Source: Psychrobacter immobilis (GTDB lineage Bacteria; Pseudomonadota; Gammaproteobacteria; Pseudomonadales; Moraxellaceae). Taken from it: DNA of 64,000 bases. How positions within the stretch are numbered: position 1 is the stretch's first letter; every line of letters begins with the position of its first letter. The translations under genes were made by a program, and so were the position numbers. The notes under the pieces are model-generated. The model made no database searches. It had not been told where the DNA came from and saw only the letters and a list, made by a program, of their open reading frames with translations. Where the stretch lies: contig NZ_CAJGZN010000009.1 in NCBI RefSeq assembly GCF_904846235.1, positions 62,001 to 126,000 on the forward strand. The letters are read 5' to 3'. Positions 1-9,524 of this stretch are shown piece after piece.

Positions 1-822
1 TTCTTTCCTGCAAAGACCGAGCAAGGTCACGAAAAGCTTCTCAGCACTTACGATGAGCTTAATAAGTTGTCGCCAGCTTATTTTTCGGTAACTTATGGTG
101 CGGGCGGTTCAACCCGTAGCCGCACCTTAGATATCGTACAGGCACTAAGTGCGCGTGGTACCACTGAAATCGCGCCGCATATGTCTTGTATTGGCGATGA
201 CAAAAGTGAAATCGCTGAATTGCTAGAGTATTATAAGACTTTAGGTATTAGACGTTTAGTAGCGCTACGCGGCGACTTGCCATCAGGTCAGGTGGGCATG
301 GGTGAACTACCATTTGCGGTAGATTTGGTAAAGTACATTCGTGAGCATTCGGGTGATCACTTCCATATCGAAGTGGCCTCCTACCCTGAAATGCACCCAC
401 AAGCGCGTAGCTTTGAGTTTGACATTGATAACTTGGTAAATAAATACCAAGCTGGTGCCAATGCGTCGATTACCCAGTTTTTCTACAACGCTGACAGCTA
501 TCTGTACTTGCGTGATAAGTTAGAGAAACGCGGTATTGATACAGTAGCTCAGCCTTTGGTCGCTGGTATCATGCCAATTACCAATTCAAGCAATCTCTTG
601 CGTTTTGCTGATAGCTGTGGCGCCGATATTCCGCGCTATGTACGTAAGCAGTTGACGGATTTTGGCGATGATAGTAAGGCTATTCGTGAGTTTGGCTTTG
701 ATGTGGTTTATCGCTTGTGTGAACGCTTGATTGCCGAGGGCGTACCTGCCATGCATTTTTATAGCATGAACAAAGTTGAGCCAAACAAACGCTTAGTAGA
801 AGCTTTGGGATTGACTGCTTAA
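1..822 (+). CDS. metF: 5,10-methylenetetrahydrofolate reductase (5' end cut by window)
   Basis: MetF reduces methylenetetrahydrofolate to 5-methyltetrahydrofolate with a flavin cofactor, supplying the methyl group for methionine synthesis in the cytosol. The frame is open from base 1, with an FFPAKTEQG segment matching the family N-terminus, so the gene enters from the left and only about 20 residues are missing. An internal TTG at 67 would give a shorter frame but is not a real start. Seen motifs are SVTYGAGGSTR and the ALRGDLP loop, both typical of the TIM-barrel fold. The 273 residues present fit a roughly 290-residue family. A hairpin terminator follows, so metF ends its transcript here. 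Confidence 0.95.
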   Translation, partial: FFPAKTEQGHEKLLSTYDELNKLSPAYFSVTYGAGGSTRSRTLDIVQALSARGTTEIAPHMSCIGDDKSEIAELLEYYKTLGIRRLVALRGDLPSGQVGMGELPFAVDLVKYIREHSGDHFHIEVASYPEMHPQARSFEFDIDNLVNKYQAGANASITQFFYNADSYLYLRDKLEKRGIDTVAQPLVAGIMPITNSSNLLRFADSCGADIPRYVRKQLTDFGDDSKAIREFGFDVVYRLCERLIAEGVPAMHFYSMNKVEPNKRLVEALGLTA

Positions 823-875
823 ATACTTAAGCGTTCTAGAATATCCTTTAATCATTCCTGAATACATTATTAATG

Positions 876-905
876 ACTGGCGCTTTTAGGAGCGCCAGTT
901 TTTTA
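876..905 (+). terminator. Rho-independent terminator of metF
   Basis: A 9-bp perfect stem (ACTGGCGCT paired with AGCGCCAGT) with a 6-nt loop runs directly into a T-rich tract, 54 bases after the metF stop. Confidence 0.85.
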
Positions 906-1122
906 TTGTCAAAATTTTGACCAATAGCCCTTTACCGTTTTATTCATACACTTTATCTTATTTGATTTTTAAAAATTTCTTCACTGTGTAATAATACTGC
1001 TCTAAAAATAATTATCTTTATTAAGAAAAATTCTCATAAAACAAATGTCATTAATTGTCTCAAGTGATATTCTATAGATCTAATAATAACTATACTCAAT
1101 CAAATAATAGGAATAAGACCAC
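906..1122. other. AT-rich spacer upstream of rsmE
   Basis: With the terminator before it, this makes up the 300-base gap between metF and rsmE. It is AT-rich and presumably holds the rsmE promoter. No convincing operator, RNA structure or small gene was found. Confidence 0.4.
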
Positions 1123-2019
1123 GTGCGACGTTTTTTTTATGCCGTTAACAACGACAATACTGATACCTCACCACTGCCTAAATTGGGTGAGTTACCGCTA
1201 GGTAGCAATGTCGAATTACCAGATAGTGTTGTCCATCACTGGTGCCGTGTACTACGAGCCAATATTGGTGATCAAGGGATTTTGTTCGATGGATTTGGCG
1301 GCGAATATACAGTAGAGCTACAGGCAATCAGTAAAAAAAATGCCACTGCTACTTTGCTTACACATATAGACGACGATCGTACGGCATCTACTATCACTCA
1401 GATTGGTTTGGTAATGAGCCGCGGTGAGCGTATGGATTATGCTATTCAAAAAGCAACTGAGCTTGGAGTGACTGCCATTCAGTTACTCAGCAGCCACCAT
1501 GGCGAAGTCACATTGAAACCTGCTCAAGTTGAAAAGAAACTGGCGCACTGGCAACAAGTGGCCATCGCTGCTTGTGAACAATGCGGCCTTAATCGTCCGC
1601 CCCTCATTCTTGCGCCACAACCTATCAACGAATGGCTAAGCAATACCAATTCTGACGCTAAGACTACTGAGGCTATGGCTACTGACTTTACGAAGACGAA
1701 AATGGCCGTCAGTTCTATCGTTTCTGTGCTTAGTCATGATTCTTACTACCAAGTATTAGCAAGCGCTGCAGATCTGTGTATGCAGATGAGTGTACCAGCA
1801 GCAGGACAACCTGCCATGCCTAACGCTCTATCTAATATACTCAAACAACAGACCCCTTATATCAAACTGTTGATCGGGCCTGAGGGTGGTCTGAGTCAAG
1901 ATGAATGTCAGCAGGCAGAGAGTGTTGGATTTGAGCCTTGGCAAATCGGCACAAGAGTCTTGCGTACCGAGACTGCACCAGTGGTAGCGTTAGCTACTTT
2001 ACATGCCTTAAGCACCTAG
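1123..2019 (+). CDS. rsmE: 16S rRNA (uracil(1498)-N(3))-methyltransferase
   Basis: RsmE is a SPOUT-class enzyme that methylates N3 of U1498 in 16S rRNA using S-adenosylmethionine. The N-terminus (MRRFFYAVNN) starts the PUA-like RNA-binding domain. The C-terminus carries the SAM-binding knot: KLLIGPEGGLSQDE and GTRVLRTETAPVVAL. The start is GTG, chosen because the conserved MRRFF begins there and AGGAAT lies about ten bases upstream. At 298 residues it is longer than the usual roughly 240-250. The extra length is a low-complexity insert around residues 170-235, just before the GPEGG motif, so it should not break the active site. Confidence 0.93.
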   Translation: MRRFFYAVNNDNTDTSPLPKLGELPLGSNVELPDSVVHHWCRVLRANIGDQGILFDGFGGEYTVELQAISKKNATATLLTHIDDDRTASTITQIGLVMSRGERMDYAIQKATELGVTAIQLLSSHHGEVTLKPAQVEKKLAHWQQVAIAACEQCGLNRPPLILAPQPINEWLSNTNSDAKTTEAMATDFTKTKMAVSSIVSVLSHDSYYQVLASAADLCMQMSVPAAGQPAMPNALSNILKQQTPYIKLLIGPEGGLSQDECQQAESVGFEPWQIGTRVLRTETAPVVALATLHALST

Positions 2020-2190
2020 TAAAAACTGATAAGTACTAGTATGACTATCGTAGTTTTTATCTTTTATGCTTATAGTCAAAAATAACGTCTGTTCTTCATC
2101 GTGCATAGTAAAATGCGATGCCAACTCAATGTTAATAAATTGATAATGCAGTTCTTATTTTTATAAGCCATTATTTTGTGAGCCATTATT

Positions 2191-3903
2191 ATGAGCGATT
2201 TTGACACTATCCCAGCATCGATTAAGCAACGGTTAATGACCGAACTGTGTGAGAGAATTGAAGATGCCATATTTATACTAGACGAAAATCTACGTTATTT
2301 ATCTGTCAATCCTAGCTATGAGCTTTTGATTGGCTACAAAGAAGAGTTTTTAATCGGTCGTCCACTTGGTATATATGCTGCTGAATTTTTATCAGAAGCA
2401 GAGCAAGTAATTCTAAAAGATATCAAGAAAAACTTAAACGAACATGGTTTTTATGAACTTGATTTTTCGATGGCCAACCGTTATGGACAGAATATTGACT
2501 GTCATATTACTTATCGCAGAATTTATATAGATCAAATGGCTTATCATATTGGTATGCTGCGTGATATGTCTGCAGTTATTAAAGATCAAAAACAGGTCGC
2601 CCATTTACTCAACTATGATCAGCTCACAGGTCTCCCTAACCGCAAGGTATTTTTAAGTCAGACAAGTGACATGCTATTGGATAGTTACCAAGAGGTTGTC
2701 CTTGTACGCTTAAACATTGACCGTTATCGCAATCTTGCCAGCCTACTAGGGCCTGATGGTGCCAATGACTTAATAAAAAACTTTGTAAAAGGAGTCGAAA
2801 AGCTCAAACTGCATAATTTACGCTCTTTTTCTCACTTTGGTGGTGATGATTTCGCGCTATTGTTTGAAGTTAAAGATGCCAACATGGTACGTCATCAGCT
2901 AGACACACTCATGCAAATGTGTGAGCGTCCCTTCTCTACTGATAAGAGCCATGCAACAGATGCAAATATCTATTACCATATTTCTGTGGGTGTCAGCTGT
3001 TTTCCAAAAGACGATAACGAAGTAACGGGTTTATTGACCAAAGCAGAAAAAGCATTGGACTATGTCAAGCAGCAAGGTGGCGATGATATTCGTTGGTATG
3101 ATGAGACCATTGAAAGCGCCACCGCTGGTAGCTTAGAGTTAGAGTCTGAGCTTAGGACTGCTACCCTTGAAGGTCAGTTCGTTCCTTACTATCAGCCAAA
3201 GTTCTCATTGGAGACTGGGGCTATCACAGGTTTTGAAGCATTGGTACGTTGGCAACATCCTACTCGCGGATTACTCAAGCCCGTTCATTTCATCAATGCC
3301 ATTATCGCGCACAAGCTCTCCTTTGATTTGTTTTCGCAACTGGCCATTAAGATTGTCAAACAACTAGCCGTTTGGCAACAGCAAGGGTTTCAGCAACACG
3401 TCTGTATCAACGCTGATGCCGCGGAATTTAGCCACCCTGACTTCTTTGATATGGTGAGCACACTACTGACAGAGAATGGCGTTGCTGCCCATCAATTGCA
3501 TATCGAAGTGACCGAATCGTCTTTGATTCAGCGTCATGACAATGTAAAAAAACAGCTTAACTCGCTTAGAGAGCTTGGCGTACGTCTAGCGCTCGATGAT
3601 TTCGGTACTGGTTATGCATCATTGAGCTACTTGCAAGAATATCCATTTGATTTTATCAAGATTGATAAGAGCTTTATCTCTAATATTGAAACCGATCGTA
3701 CCCAGCACGCAATTGTAAAAGCCATTTTAGACTTAGCAGTCGCTTTAGACATGCAGGTCGTTGCTGAAGGTATCGAAACTGAGCAGCAGCGTGATGTGTT
3801 GTTAGATATGGGTTGCAAAATTGGTCAGGGTTATTGGTTTAGCAAACCCGTGGCTGCTGATGTCGCCACTGCGATGCTGATTAAACAAAATGCTTCTGAG
3901 TAA
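2191..3903 (+). CDS. PAS-GGDEF-EAL cyclic-di-GMP signalling protein, probable phosphodiesterase
   Basis: A 570-residue protein without obvious membrane segments. A PAS sensor domain spans about residues 15-125, a GGDEF domain about 140-300 and an EAL domain about 315-565. The GGDEF signature reads GGDDF near residue 217, so diguanylate cyclase activity is doubtful. The EAL domain keeps the family's key residues: EALVRW near 349, an IEVTES glutamate, LDDFGTGY, IKIDKSF, VAEGIET and GQGYWFSKP. It is therefore likely to hydrolyse c-di-GMP, with the GGDDF domain perhaps acting as a GTP-sensing module. The ligand of the PAS domain cannot be read from sequence. It stands alone, with no operon partner. 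Confidence 0.9.
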   Translation: MSDFDTIPASIKQRLMTELCERIEDAIFILDENLRYLSVNPSYELLIGYKEEFLIGRPLGIYAAEFLSEAEQVILKDIKKNLNEHGFYELDFSMANRYGQNIDCHITYRRIYIDQMAYHIGMLRDMSAVIKDQKQVAHLLNYDQLTGLPNRKVFLSQTSDMLLDSYQEVVLVRLNIDRYRNLASLLGPDGANDLIKNFVKGVEKLKLHNLRSFSHFGGDDFALLFEVKDANMVRHQLDTLMQMCERPFSTDKSHATDANIYYHISVGVSCFPKDDNEVTGLLTKAEKALDYVKQQGGDDIRWYDETIESATAGSLELESELRTATLEGQFVPYYQPKFSLETGAITGFEALVRWQHPTRGLLKPVHFINAIIAHKLSFDLFSQLAIKIVKQLAVWQQQGFQQHVCINADAAEFSHPDFFDMVSTLLTENGVAAHQLHIEVTESSLIQRHDNVKKQLNSLRELGVRLALDDFGTGYASLSYLQEYPFDFIKIDKSFISNIETDRTQHAIVKAILDLAVALDMQVVAEGIETEQQRDVLLDMGCKIGQGYWFSKPVAADVATAMLIKQNASE

Positions 3904-4507
3904 ACGCTAAGCTATTCGCTATAAGTTATTAACCATAAGCTACTATGTTCAGACTCCTAGCATACGATCATGTTTGATGTTTATCACGGTTTATCGCGTG
4001 TATATCTGTGAAATAACTTATATGCTCGGTTCTACCAAATAGTGTTGTCATTTATACCGATGCGTTTGTCTTTATGGCGAACGCTATTTTTTTGGCTGTC
4101 GTTTTTTCATGTTAATACTAATCATATAAAGGACTATCTGTCTTAGTAACGTTAGAGTTTTCATATGCTTAATGCTGCTGCTTCCTAGCGCCTAACGTCG
4201 ATTGCATAACCGATGCAAGATAGGTTCATGACTTATCAGTCCTGTCACCAAACTTGTATAATCACCTATGAAAGCCTATCTTTTATAGTGAATTTGTTAG
4301 AGTACATTTAATCTATCATTGACTCTGATAATCACCACTCTTTTTAACACTATTTTATGTAATCGATAGCATGGTTGACCTGCTTTACTGTTTATCATTT
4401 ATTTAGATTTTCAGATTGGCTAGGTAAGAATAACGCACTAGAGGATAGTGCGACCATATGCTCATTATTGGCTATGATCGGTTACATTCCAAAAAGGACA
4501 GGAAGTT
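3904..4507. other. 604-base intergenic region upstream of the first acyl-CoA dehydrogenase
   Basis: No coding frame of note. A possible -10 (TATAAT) lies near 4257-4262. A perfect 7-bp inverted repeat (CGCACTA/TAGTGCG) sits at 4434-4452, about 55 bases before the start codon, and could be an operator or leader hairpin. A good ribosome binding site (GGACAGGAAG) precedes 4508. Nothing else was recognised. Confidence 0.4.
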
Positions 4508-6301
4508 ATGCAATACAAAGCGCCCTTACGTGATATCCAATTCGTTATGCATGAACTACTCGATAGTGAAAGCCACTACAAAACTCTGCCTGCGTTCCAA
4601 GAAGCTGACCGCGAGCTAATGGACAGCCTATTTGAAATGGCTGCAAGCTTTGCTGAAAACGAACTGTCACCATTGAACCAAAGCGGTGATGCTGAAGGCT
4701 GTAAGTTTGATAATGGTAAGGTCACCACGCCAAAAGGCTTTAAAGAAGCTTATGACGCGTATTGTGAGCTTGGCTTCCCTGCTTTATCTGCTGAAGAAGA
4801 TTTTGGCGGTCAAAACATGCCGTTCTCATTATCTACTGTCATCAATGAAATGGTTGGTACGGCTAACTGGTCATTCTCTATGTACCCTGGCCTATCACAT
4901 GGTGCTATTCAAACCATCGAGCATCATGGTACTGACGAGCAAAAACAAACCTATTTAGAAAAAATGGTCACTGGCGAATGGTCAGGCACCATGTGTCTTA
5001 CAGAAGCGCATGCTGGTTCTGACTTGGGTATTATCCGTACCAAAGCTGAGCCTAAAGAAGATGGTAGCTATAGCATCACGGGGCAAAAGATTTTTATCTC
5101 TGCCGGTGAGCATGACCTAACTAGCAACATTATCCATATTGTATTGGCTCGTCTACCAGGCGCACCTGCTGGCACCAAAGGTATCTCACTATTTATCGTT
5201 CCTAAAATGACGGTAAACGCAGATGGTAGCATTGGCGAAAGCAACAATGTCGTTTGTGGCTCTATCGAACACAAAATGGGTATCAAGGCCTCTGCAACTT
5301 GTGTCATGAACTTCGATGGTGCAACGGGTTACTTGATTGGACCTGAAAACCGCGGCCTACAGTGTATGTTCACCTTTATGAACGTGGCACGTATCGGTAC
5401 TGCTGTGCAAGGTTTGACTGCAGCAGAGTATGCGTTTCAAGGTTCATTGACTTATGCAAAAGACCGCTTAGCGATGCGTTCACTATCAGGTACGAAAGCA
5501 CCAGAAAAAGCCGCTGATCCTATCATTGTACATCCAGCTGTTCGTAACATGTTGTTGACTGAAAAAGCCTTTGCTGAAGGTGGTCGTGCGCTAGTTTATT
5601 ATCTCTCACACTTTGCAGATACCGTTGCAAAAGGCGAAGGCGAAGAGTTGAAGTTTGCTGACCAAATGTTATCACTACTGACACCAATTGCTAAAGCGTT
5701 CTTGACTGAAACAGGTCTAGAAGCTGCCAACCATGGTATTCAGGTTTATGGTGGTCATGGTTTCGTTAGCGAATGGGGTATGGAGCAGAACGTACGTGAT
5801 ACGCGCATTTCTTGCTTATACGAAGGTACCACAGAGATTCAAGCGCTTGATTTATTAGGCCGTAAAGTTCTAGGTTCACAAGGTAAACTACTTGCTAACT
5901 TTGTAAACGTTATCCAAGAATTCTGTGAAGAAAACAAAGAAAACGACGAGATGGGTCAGTTTATCCGCACACTTGCCAAGCATCTTAAAGAATGGGGCGA
6001 TTTAACTGCACGCATCGGTATGCAAGCAACTGAAACGCCAGACGCTGTCGGCGGCGCTGCAGTAGACTATATGTATTTCAGTGGTTATGTGACCCTAGCT
6101 TACTTATGGGCACGTATGGCACTGGTTGCTCAAACTGCTATCGCAAACGGTACTGGCGAAAAAGCATTCTATGACGCTAAAGTTAAAACAGCTCAGTTCT
6201 ACTTTGCTAAGCTATTGCCACGTACGACTACGCACGTACAGCGTATCAGCACTGGTGTAGAGCCATACATGAGCATGGACGTTGATCAGTTTTCCTTTTA
6301 A
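4508..6301 (+). CDS. Acyl-CoA dehydrogenase, DmdC-like large family (paralogue 1)
   Basis: A flavin enzyme that introduces the alpha-beta double bond in acyl-CoA during fatty-acid-type oxidation. At 597 residues it belongs to the long subfamily with an extra N-terminal segment (about residues 1-35) and an extra C-terminal helical domain (about 470-590). Seen motifs are MCLTEAHAGSDLG (flavin/substrate contact), GIKASATCVMNF, and YEGTTEIQALDLLGRK near residue 437, where the catalytic glutamate of this family sits. The C-terminus resembles the extension of 3-methylmercaptopropionyl-CoA dehydrogenases, but the actual substrate cannot be assigned. A paralogue follows 349 bases downstream, and no electron-transfer flavoprotein genes are nearby. 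Confidence 0.92.
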   Translation: MQYKAPLRDIQFVMHELLDSESHYKTLPAFQEADRELMDSLFEMAASFAENELSPLNQSGDAEGCKFDNGKVTTPKGFKEAYDAYCELGFPALSAEEDFGGQNMPFSLSTVINEMVGTANWSFSMYPGLSHGAIQTIEHHGTDEQKQTYLEKMVTGEWSGTMCLTEAHAGSDLGIIRTKAEPKEDGSYSITGQKIFISAGEHDLTSNIIHIVLARLPGAPAGTKGISLFIVPKMTVNADGSIGESNNVVCGSIEHKMGIKASATCVMNFDGATGYLIGPENRGLQCMFTFMNVARIGTAVQGLTAAEYAFQGSLTYAKDRLAMRSLSGTKAPEKAADPIIVHPAVRNMLLTEKAFAEGGRALVYYLSHFADTVAKGEGEELKFADQMLSLLTPIAKAFLTETGLEAANHGIQVYGGHGFVSEWGMEQNVRDTRISCLYEGTTEIQALDLLGRKVLGSQGKLLANFVNVIQEFCEENKENDEMGQFIRTLAKHLKEWGDLTARIGMQATETPDAVGGAAVDYMYFSGYVTLAYLWARMALVAQTAIANGTGEKAFYDAKVKTAQFYFAKLLPRTTTHVQRISTGVEPYMSMDVDQFSF

Positions 6302-6649
6302 TTAAAGCGCTAAACTTTGCAATCGTATAGTCTTGAGCGGCAATATACTTCGGTGTGTTGCCGCTTTGTTTTGCGCGTGCTTATGACAACTATCAACATA
6401 GTTTTAACAGTAGCAACTATCTATAAGCACCGACCTGTCTACCTTCTCACATTATAGTTATCAGCGAGGTGTCTATAAGTACTTCAATAGCCGCTGCTAA
6501 CTTTTGGTGTACGCACAATTCACGAAGAAATACACTCGCTCACAAGCTTATTTGTTAAACTTTGATTATTAATCGCTAAGGTTATACCAAGAAAACAGTT
6601 GATAATCTTAACAACTTCAATTTTAATTATTTGAACCAAAGGAATGTTT
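6302..6649. other. Spacer between the two acyl-CoA dehydrogenase genes
   Basis: 348 bases with no coding frame and no clear terminator. An imperfect dyad around 6335-6365 (TGAGCGGCAATA against TGTTGCCGC) could end or attenuate transcription but lacks a long T-run. The gap is long enough for paralogue 2 to have its own promoter. Confidence 0.35.
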
Positions 6650-8434
6650 ATGGCTGTTTATAATGCCCCTCTTAATGACATGCGCTTTATCTTAAATGAC
6701 GTATTTAAGGCGCCAGAGTTTTGGCAAAACAACGAAAACTTGGCTCATGTCGACATGGAAACTGTCGATATGATTTTAGAAGAAATGGGAAAACTGTCAA
6801 AAAACATTCTACTTCCTATTAACCGTAGCGGTGATGAAGAAGGCGCAACTTTCGAAGGTGATGGCGTCGTCACGACTCCGACAGGATTTAAAGAAGCCTA
6901 TAAGCAATATGCTGAGTCAGGCTGGGTTGGCTTAAGCGGTAATGCTGAATACGGCGGTCAGGGCTTCCCTAAAATGGTTACCATGCTCACCGAAGAGATG
7001 GTTTTCACTGCCAACCAATCATTTGCCCTGTATCCAAACCTAACAGTAGGCGCGACGCTTTGCTTAAATGCGGCTGGTTCTGAAGAGCAAAAGCAAACTT
7101 ATCTAGAAAAAATGTACAACGGCGAATGGGCGGGCACCATGTGCTTGACAGAGCCGCATGCTGGTACTGATTTGGGTATTATCAAAACCAAAGCCGTGCC
7201 TAATGATGATGGTAGCTATGATATCTCTGGTACCAAAATCTTTATCACTGGTGGTGAGCATGACCTTACTGACAATATCATTCATTTGGTATTGGCAAAA
7301 ACACCAAATGCACCAGAAGGCTCAAAAGGCATCTCACTATTTGTCGTACCAAAATTCTTGGTCAATGCAGATGGTAGCTTAGGCGAGCGCAATACGTTAG
7401 CGGTAGGCTCTATCGAACACAAAATGGGTATCAAAGCCTCTGCAACTTGTGTCATGAACTTTGATAACGCCAAAGGCTGGATGGTTGGCGCGGAAAACAC
7501 TGGTCTATCATCAATGTTTATCATGATGAACTATGAGCGTGTCACTATGGGCTTGCAAGGCCTTGGTGGCTCTGAGCTTGCCTATCAAAATGCAGCATTA
7601 TATGCCAATGACCGTGGTCAAGGCCGTAGCGATACACAGCTACAAAGCCCAGAAAAACCCGCTGATGCTATTATCCATCATGCTGACGTCCGTCGTATGC
7701 TATTGAACGCCAAAGTAAACACTGAAGCGTCGCGCTGTTTTGCGATGTATGTTGCCAAAAATCTTGATGAAGAGAAGTTTAGTACCGATCCTGAGTCAGC
7801 CAAAGCAGCTGCGGCTCGTGTTGCCCTACTGACACCGGTTGCTAAAGCGTTCCTGACTGATAAAGCACTAGAAGCCACTGTTGATTGTCAGCAAGTATTT
7901 GGTGGTCATGGCTATATCCGCGAATGGGGTATGGAGCAGATCGTTCGTGATACACGTATTGCACAGATTTATGAAGGTACCAACGGTATTCAAGCGCTTG
8001 ACTTACTAGGTCGTAAAGTTGCTCGTAACAACGGTAAGTACGTCACTCACTTCTTGGGTGAGATTCGTGACTTTGTTAGCAACATGCAAGCAGACCACGC
8101 TATCAAACAAGCTACGCTGAGTGCAGCGGATACTATTGAAGAGCTAACCACCACTGTGCTTAACAACATTGGCGAACGCAAAAACGAAATCAATGGCTGT
8201 GCGGTTGACTACATGCATGCGTTTGGCTACCTTGCCTACTCGTACATGTTTGCGTTGATGGTAGAAGCCGCTAATGGTAAAGAAGGCGAGTTTTATACCA
8301 ATAAAGCCAAGCTTGCGGATTACTTCGTCGGTCGTGTCCTACCGCGTATCGACGCTCATGCACAAATGGTCAAAGCCGGTAGTGATCCAATGATGAACTT
8401 TGATCTTGATTACTTTGATGTACCTGCTAGCTAA
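6650..8434 (+). CDS. Acyl-CoA dehydrogenase, DmdC-like large family (paralogue 2)
   Basis: Second 594-residue member of the long acyl-CoA dehydrogenase subfamily, clearly homologous to its upstream neighbour over the full length. It shares MCLTEPHAGTDLG, GIKASATCVMNFD, VFGGHGYIREWGMEQ and YEGTNGIQALDLLGRK near residue 440 with the catalytic glutamate. An ATG two codons upstream (6644) is possible, but AAAGGA at 6638-6643 is better spaced for 6650. Tandem paralogues suggest duplication followed by divergence in acyl chain preference, which is an inference. A strong terminator follows. Confidence 0.92.
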   Translation: MAVYNAPLNDMRFILNDVFKAPEFWQNNENLAHVDMETVDMILEEMGKLSKNILLPINRSGDEEGATFEGDGVVTTPTGFKEAYKQYAESGWVGLSGNAEYGGQGFPKMVTMLTEEMVFTANQSFALYPNLTVGATLCLNAAGSEEQKQTYLEKMYNGEWAGTMCLTEPHAGTDLGIIKTKAVPNDDGSYDISGTKIFITGGEHDLTDNIIHLVLAKTPNAPEGSKGISLFVVPKFLVNADGSLGERNTLAVGSIEHKMGIKASATCVMNFDNAKGWMVGAENTGLSSMFIMMNYERVTMGLQGLGGSELAYQNAALYANDRGQGRSDTQLQSPEKPADAIIHHADVRRMLLNAKVNTEASRCFAMYVAKNLDEEKFSTDPESAKAAAARVALLTPVAKAFLTDKALEATVDCQQVFGGHGYIREWGMEQIVRDTRIAQIYEGTNGIQALDLLGRKVARNNGKYVTHFLGEIRDFVSNMQADHAIKQATLSAADTIEELTTTVLNNIGERKNEINGCAVDYMHAFGYLAYSYMFALMVEAANGKEGEFYTNKAKLADYFVGRVLPRIDAHAQMVKAGSDPMMNFDLDYFDVPAS

Positions 8435-8464
8435 TCGGTCGCGATTGGCACATTAAAATATATA

Positions 8465-8498
8465 AAAAAGGGACAGCTAGGTGACTGTCCCTTTTTTT
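8465..8498 (+). terminator. Rho-independent terminator after acyl-CoA dehydrogenase 2
   Basis: AAAAGGGACAG pairs with CTGTCCCTTTT around an 8-nt loop, and T7 follows. It lies about 30 bases past the stop codon and the A-run on the other side makes it potentially bidirectional. Confidence 0.9.
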
Positions 8499-8640
8499 GC
8501 CCAAACCATTTGGTCTGTGTTATAGGTCTATGCTATGGAAATCTATGGATATCAAGATATTCGTGAGTAATTTGACGCCGTTTGATAGTATTTAGCCATT
8601 TTAGTCCATTTAGGTGACTGTCGATTGTATTAAGGACACG

Positions 8641-9140
8641 CCCTAGTGAGACCCGATTGCGCAAAGGCGCAAATCTCTATATCAATGGCAAAAGCATAGG
8701 TATCACGCGCGCGTTTTATCGCCTCAAAGCTACGTAGGTCTGTTTTTTGATCGGTCTCAACGAAAGTGCGCAGCCCGACGGTACTTTTTTTATAGCCATC
8801 TCAATCACTCTTGAGGCACGCGCGTACACATCTGCTTCCGTGAACGCCTCTTTCGCTTTTCCCGTCTCCTCTACCGCTTCTTCTAAGTTTCCTTGTTCTA
8901 TAGTACAGCGATCTAAAATACAGGCTTTATCCAGATGAGTATGACTGTCATAAAAGCCGCCACAGACAAAGTTACCTTGAGCATCGTAACTCGCGGCTGA
9001 TGGATTTACTGACTGTCTTGGCTGTTAGCATTATCGTCAGCTATATCCTCAATACGAGCAATATGCTGGTCTGTTATTAAGATATTTACAAGGGTTTTAT
9101 GAGTCGCTAATCGGGCGTTTTTTATGATTAAGTCAGTCAT
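8641..9140 (-). pseudogene. Degraded amidohydrolase (cytosine-deaminase-like), frameshifted and C-terminally truncated
   Basis: Reading the minus strand from ATG at 9140 gives MTDLIIKNARLATHKTLVNI, a typical start of amidohydrolases acting on cyclic amidines and cytosine-like rings. This frame stops near 9007. Homology continues in a second frame with GNFVCGGFYDSHTHLDKA, whose HTH is the metal-binding HxH of the superfamily, through FTEADVYARASRVIEMAIKK. It then shifts again at an A-run near 8790 into STVGLRTFVETDQKTDLRSF and AFAIDIEICAFAQSGLT. After that it ends, with only about 170 of the usual 400 or so residues. Two frameshifts plus loss of the C-terminal metal ligands mean no functional product. 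The original substrate cannot be told. Confidence 0.8.
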
Positions 9141-9524
9141 TATGAGTTATTCCATTAGATGATATTGGATTAAAAATAGTGCAGGTCAAACAGCTTTTCT
9201 CGAATATTACGACCAGCCTACCACGCTAACAAAGAACAAAAAGCTCAATAATTATTGATTGCTTCTTTAAGCGGTAGCTATATAGCGATGACTGGTTGGT
9301 TCTAGTGATGCTAAGAGTCGAATTGTTTACTATAATAGCTGCCACTGAAGTTATTATGTAAATTATCTAATTAGTTAAATATAATAATTTAGATTCACTA
9401 ATCATAGTGTGGTTTTATTATTAATATACAGTGATAGCTTTAGATAAAACACGGCACAAACAATCACTTTATTTTTAAAATAAAGTATAAGTGCTTCACC
9501 ATTTAAAATAATTGAGGAAAGAAA
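9141..9524. other. Promoter region of the Roadblock-BLUF-GTPase operon
   Basis: 384 noncoding AT-rich bases. A TATAAT hexamer lies at 9331-9336 with a poor -35. A near-perfect palindrome sits at 9466-9486: ten-base arms ACTTTATTTT and AAAATAAAGT around one central T, 38 bases before the start codon. The latter could be a regulator-binding site or leader hairpin. GAGGAAAG is a strong ribosome binding site for 9525. Confidence 0.45.

Noticed and set aside
8747..8938. 63-codon plus-strand frame over the amidohydrolase remnant
   Set aside because: It is the antisense of the decayed gene; the minus-strand reading shows clear amidohydrolase homology.
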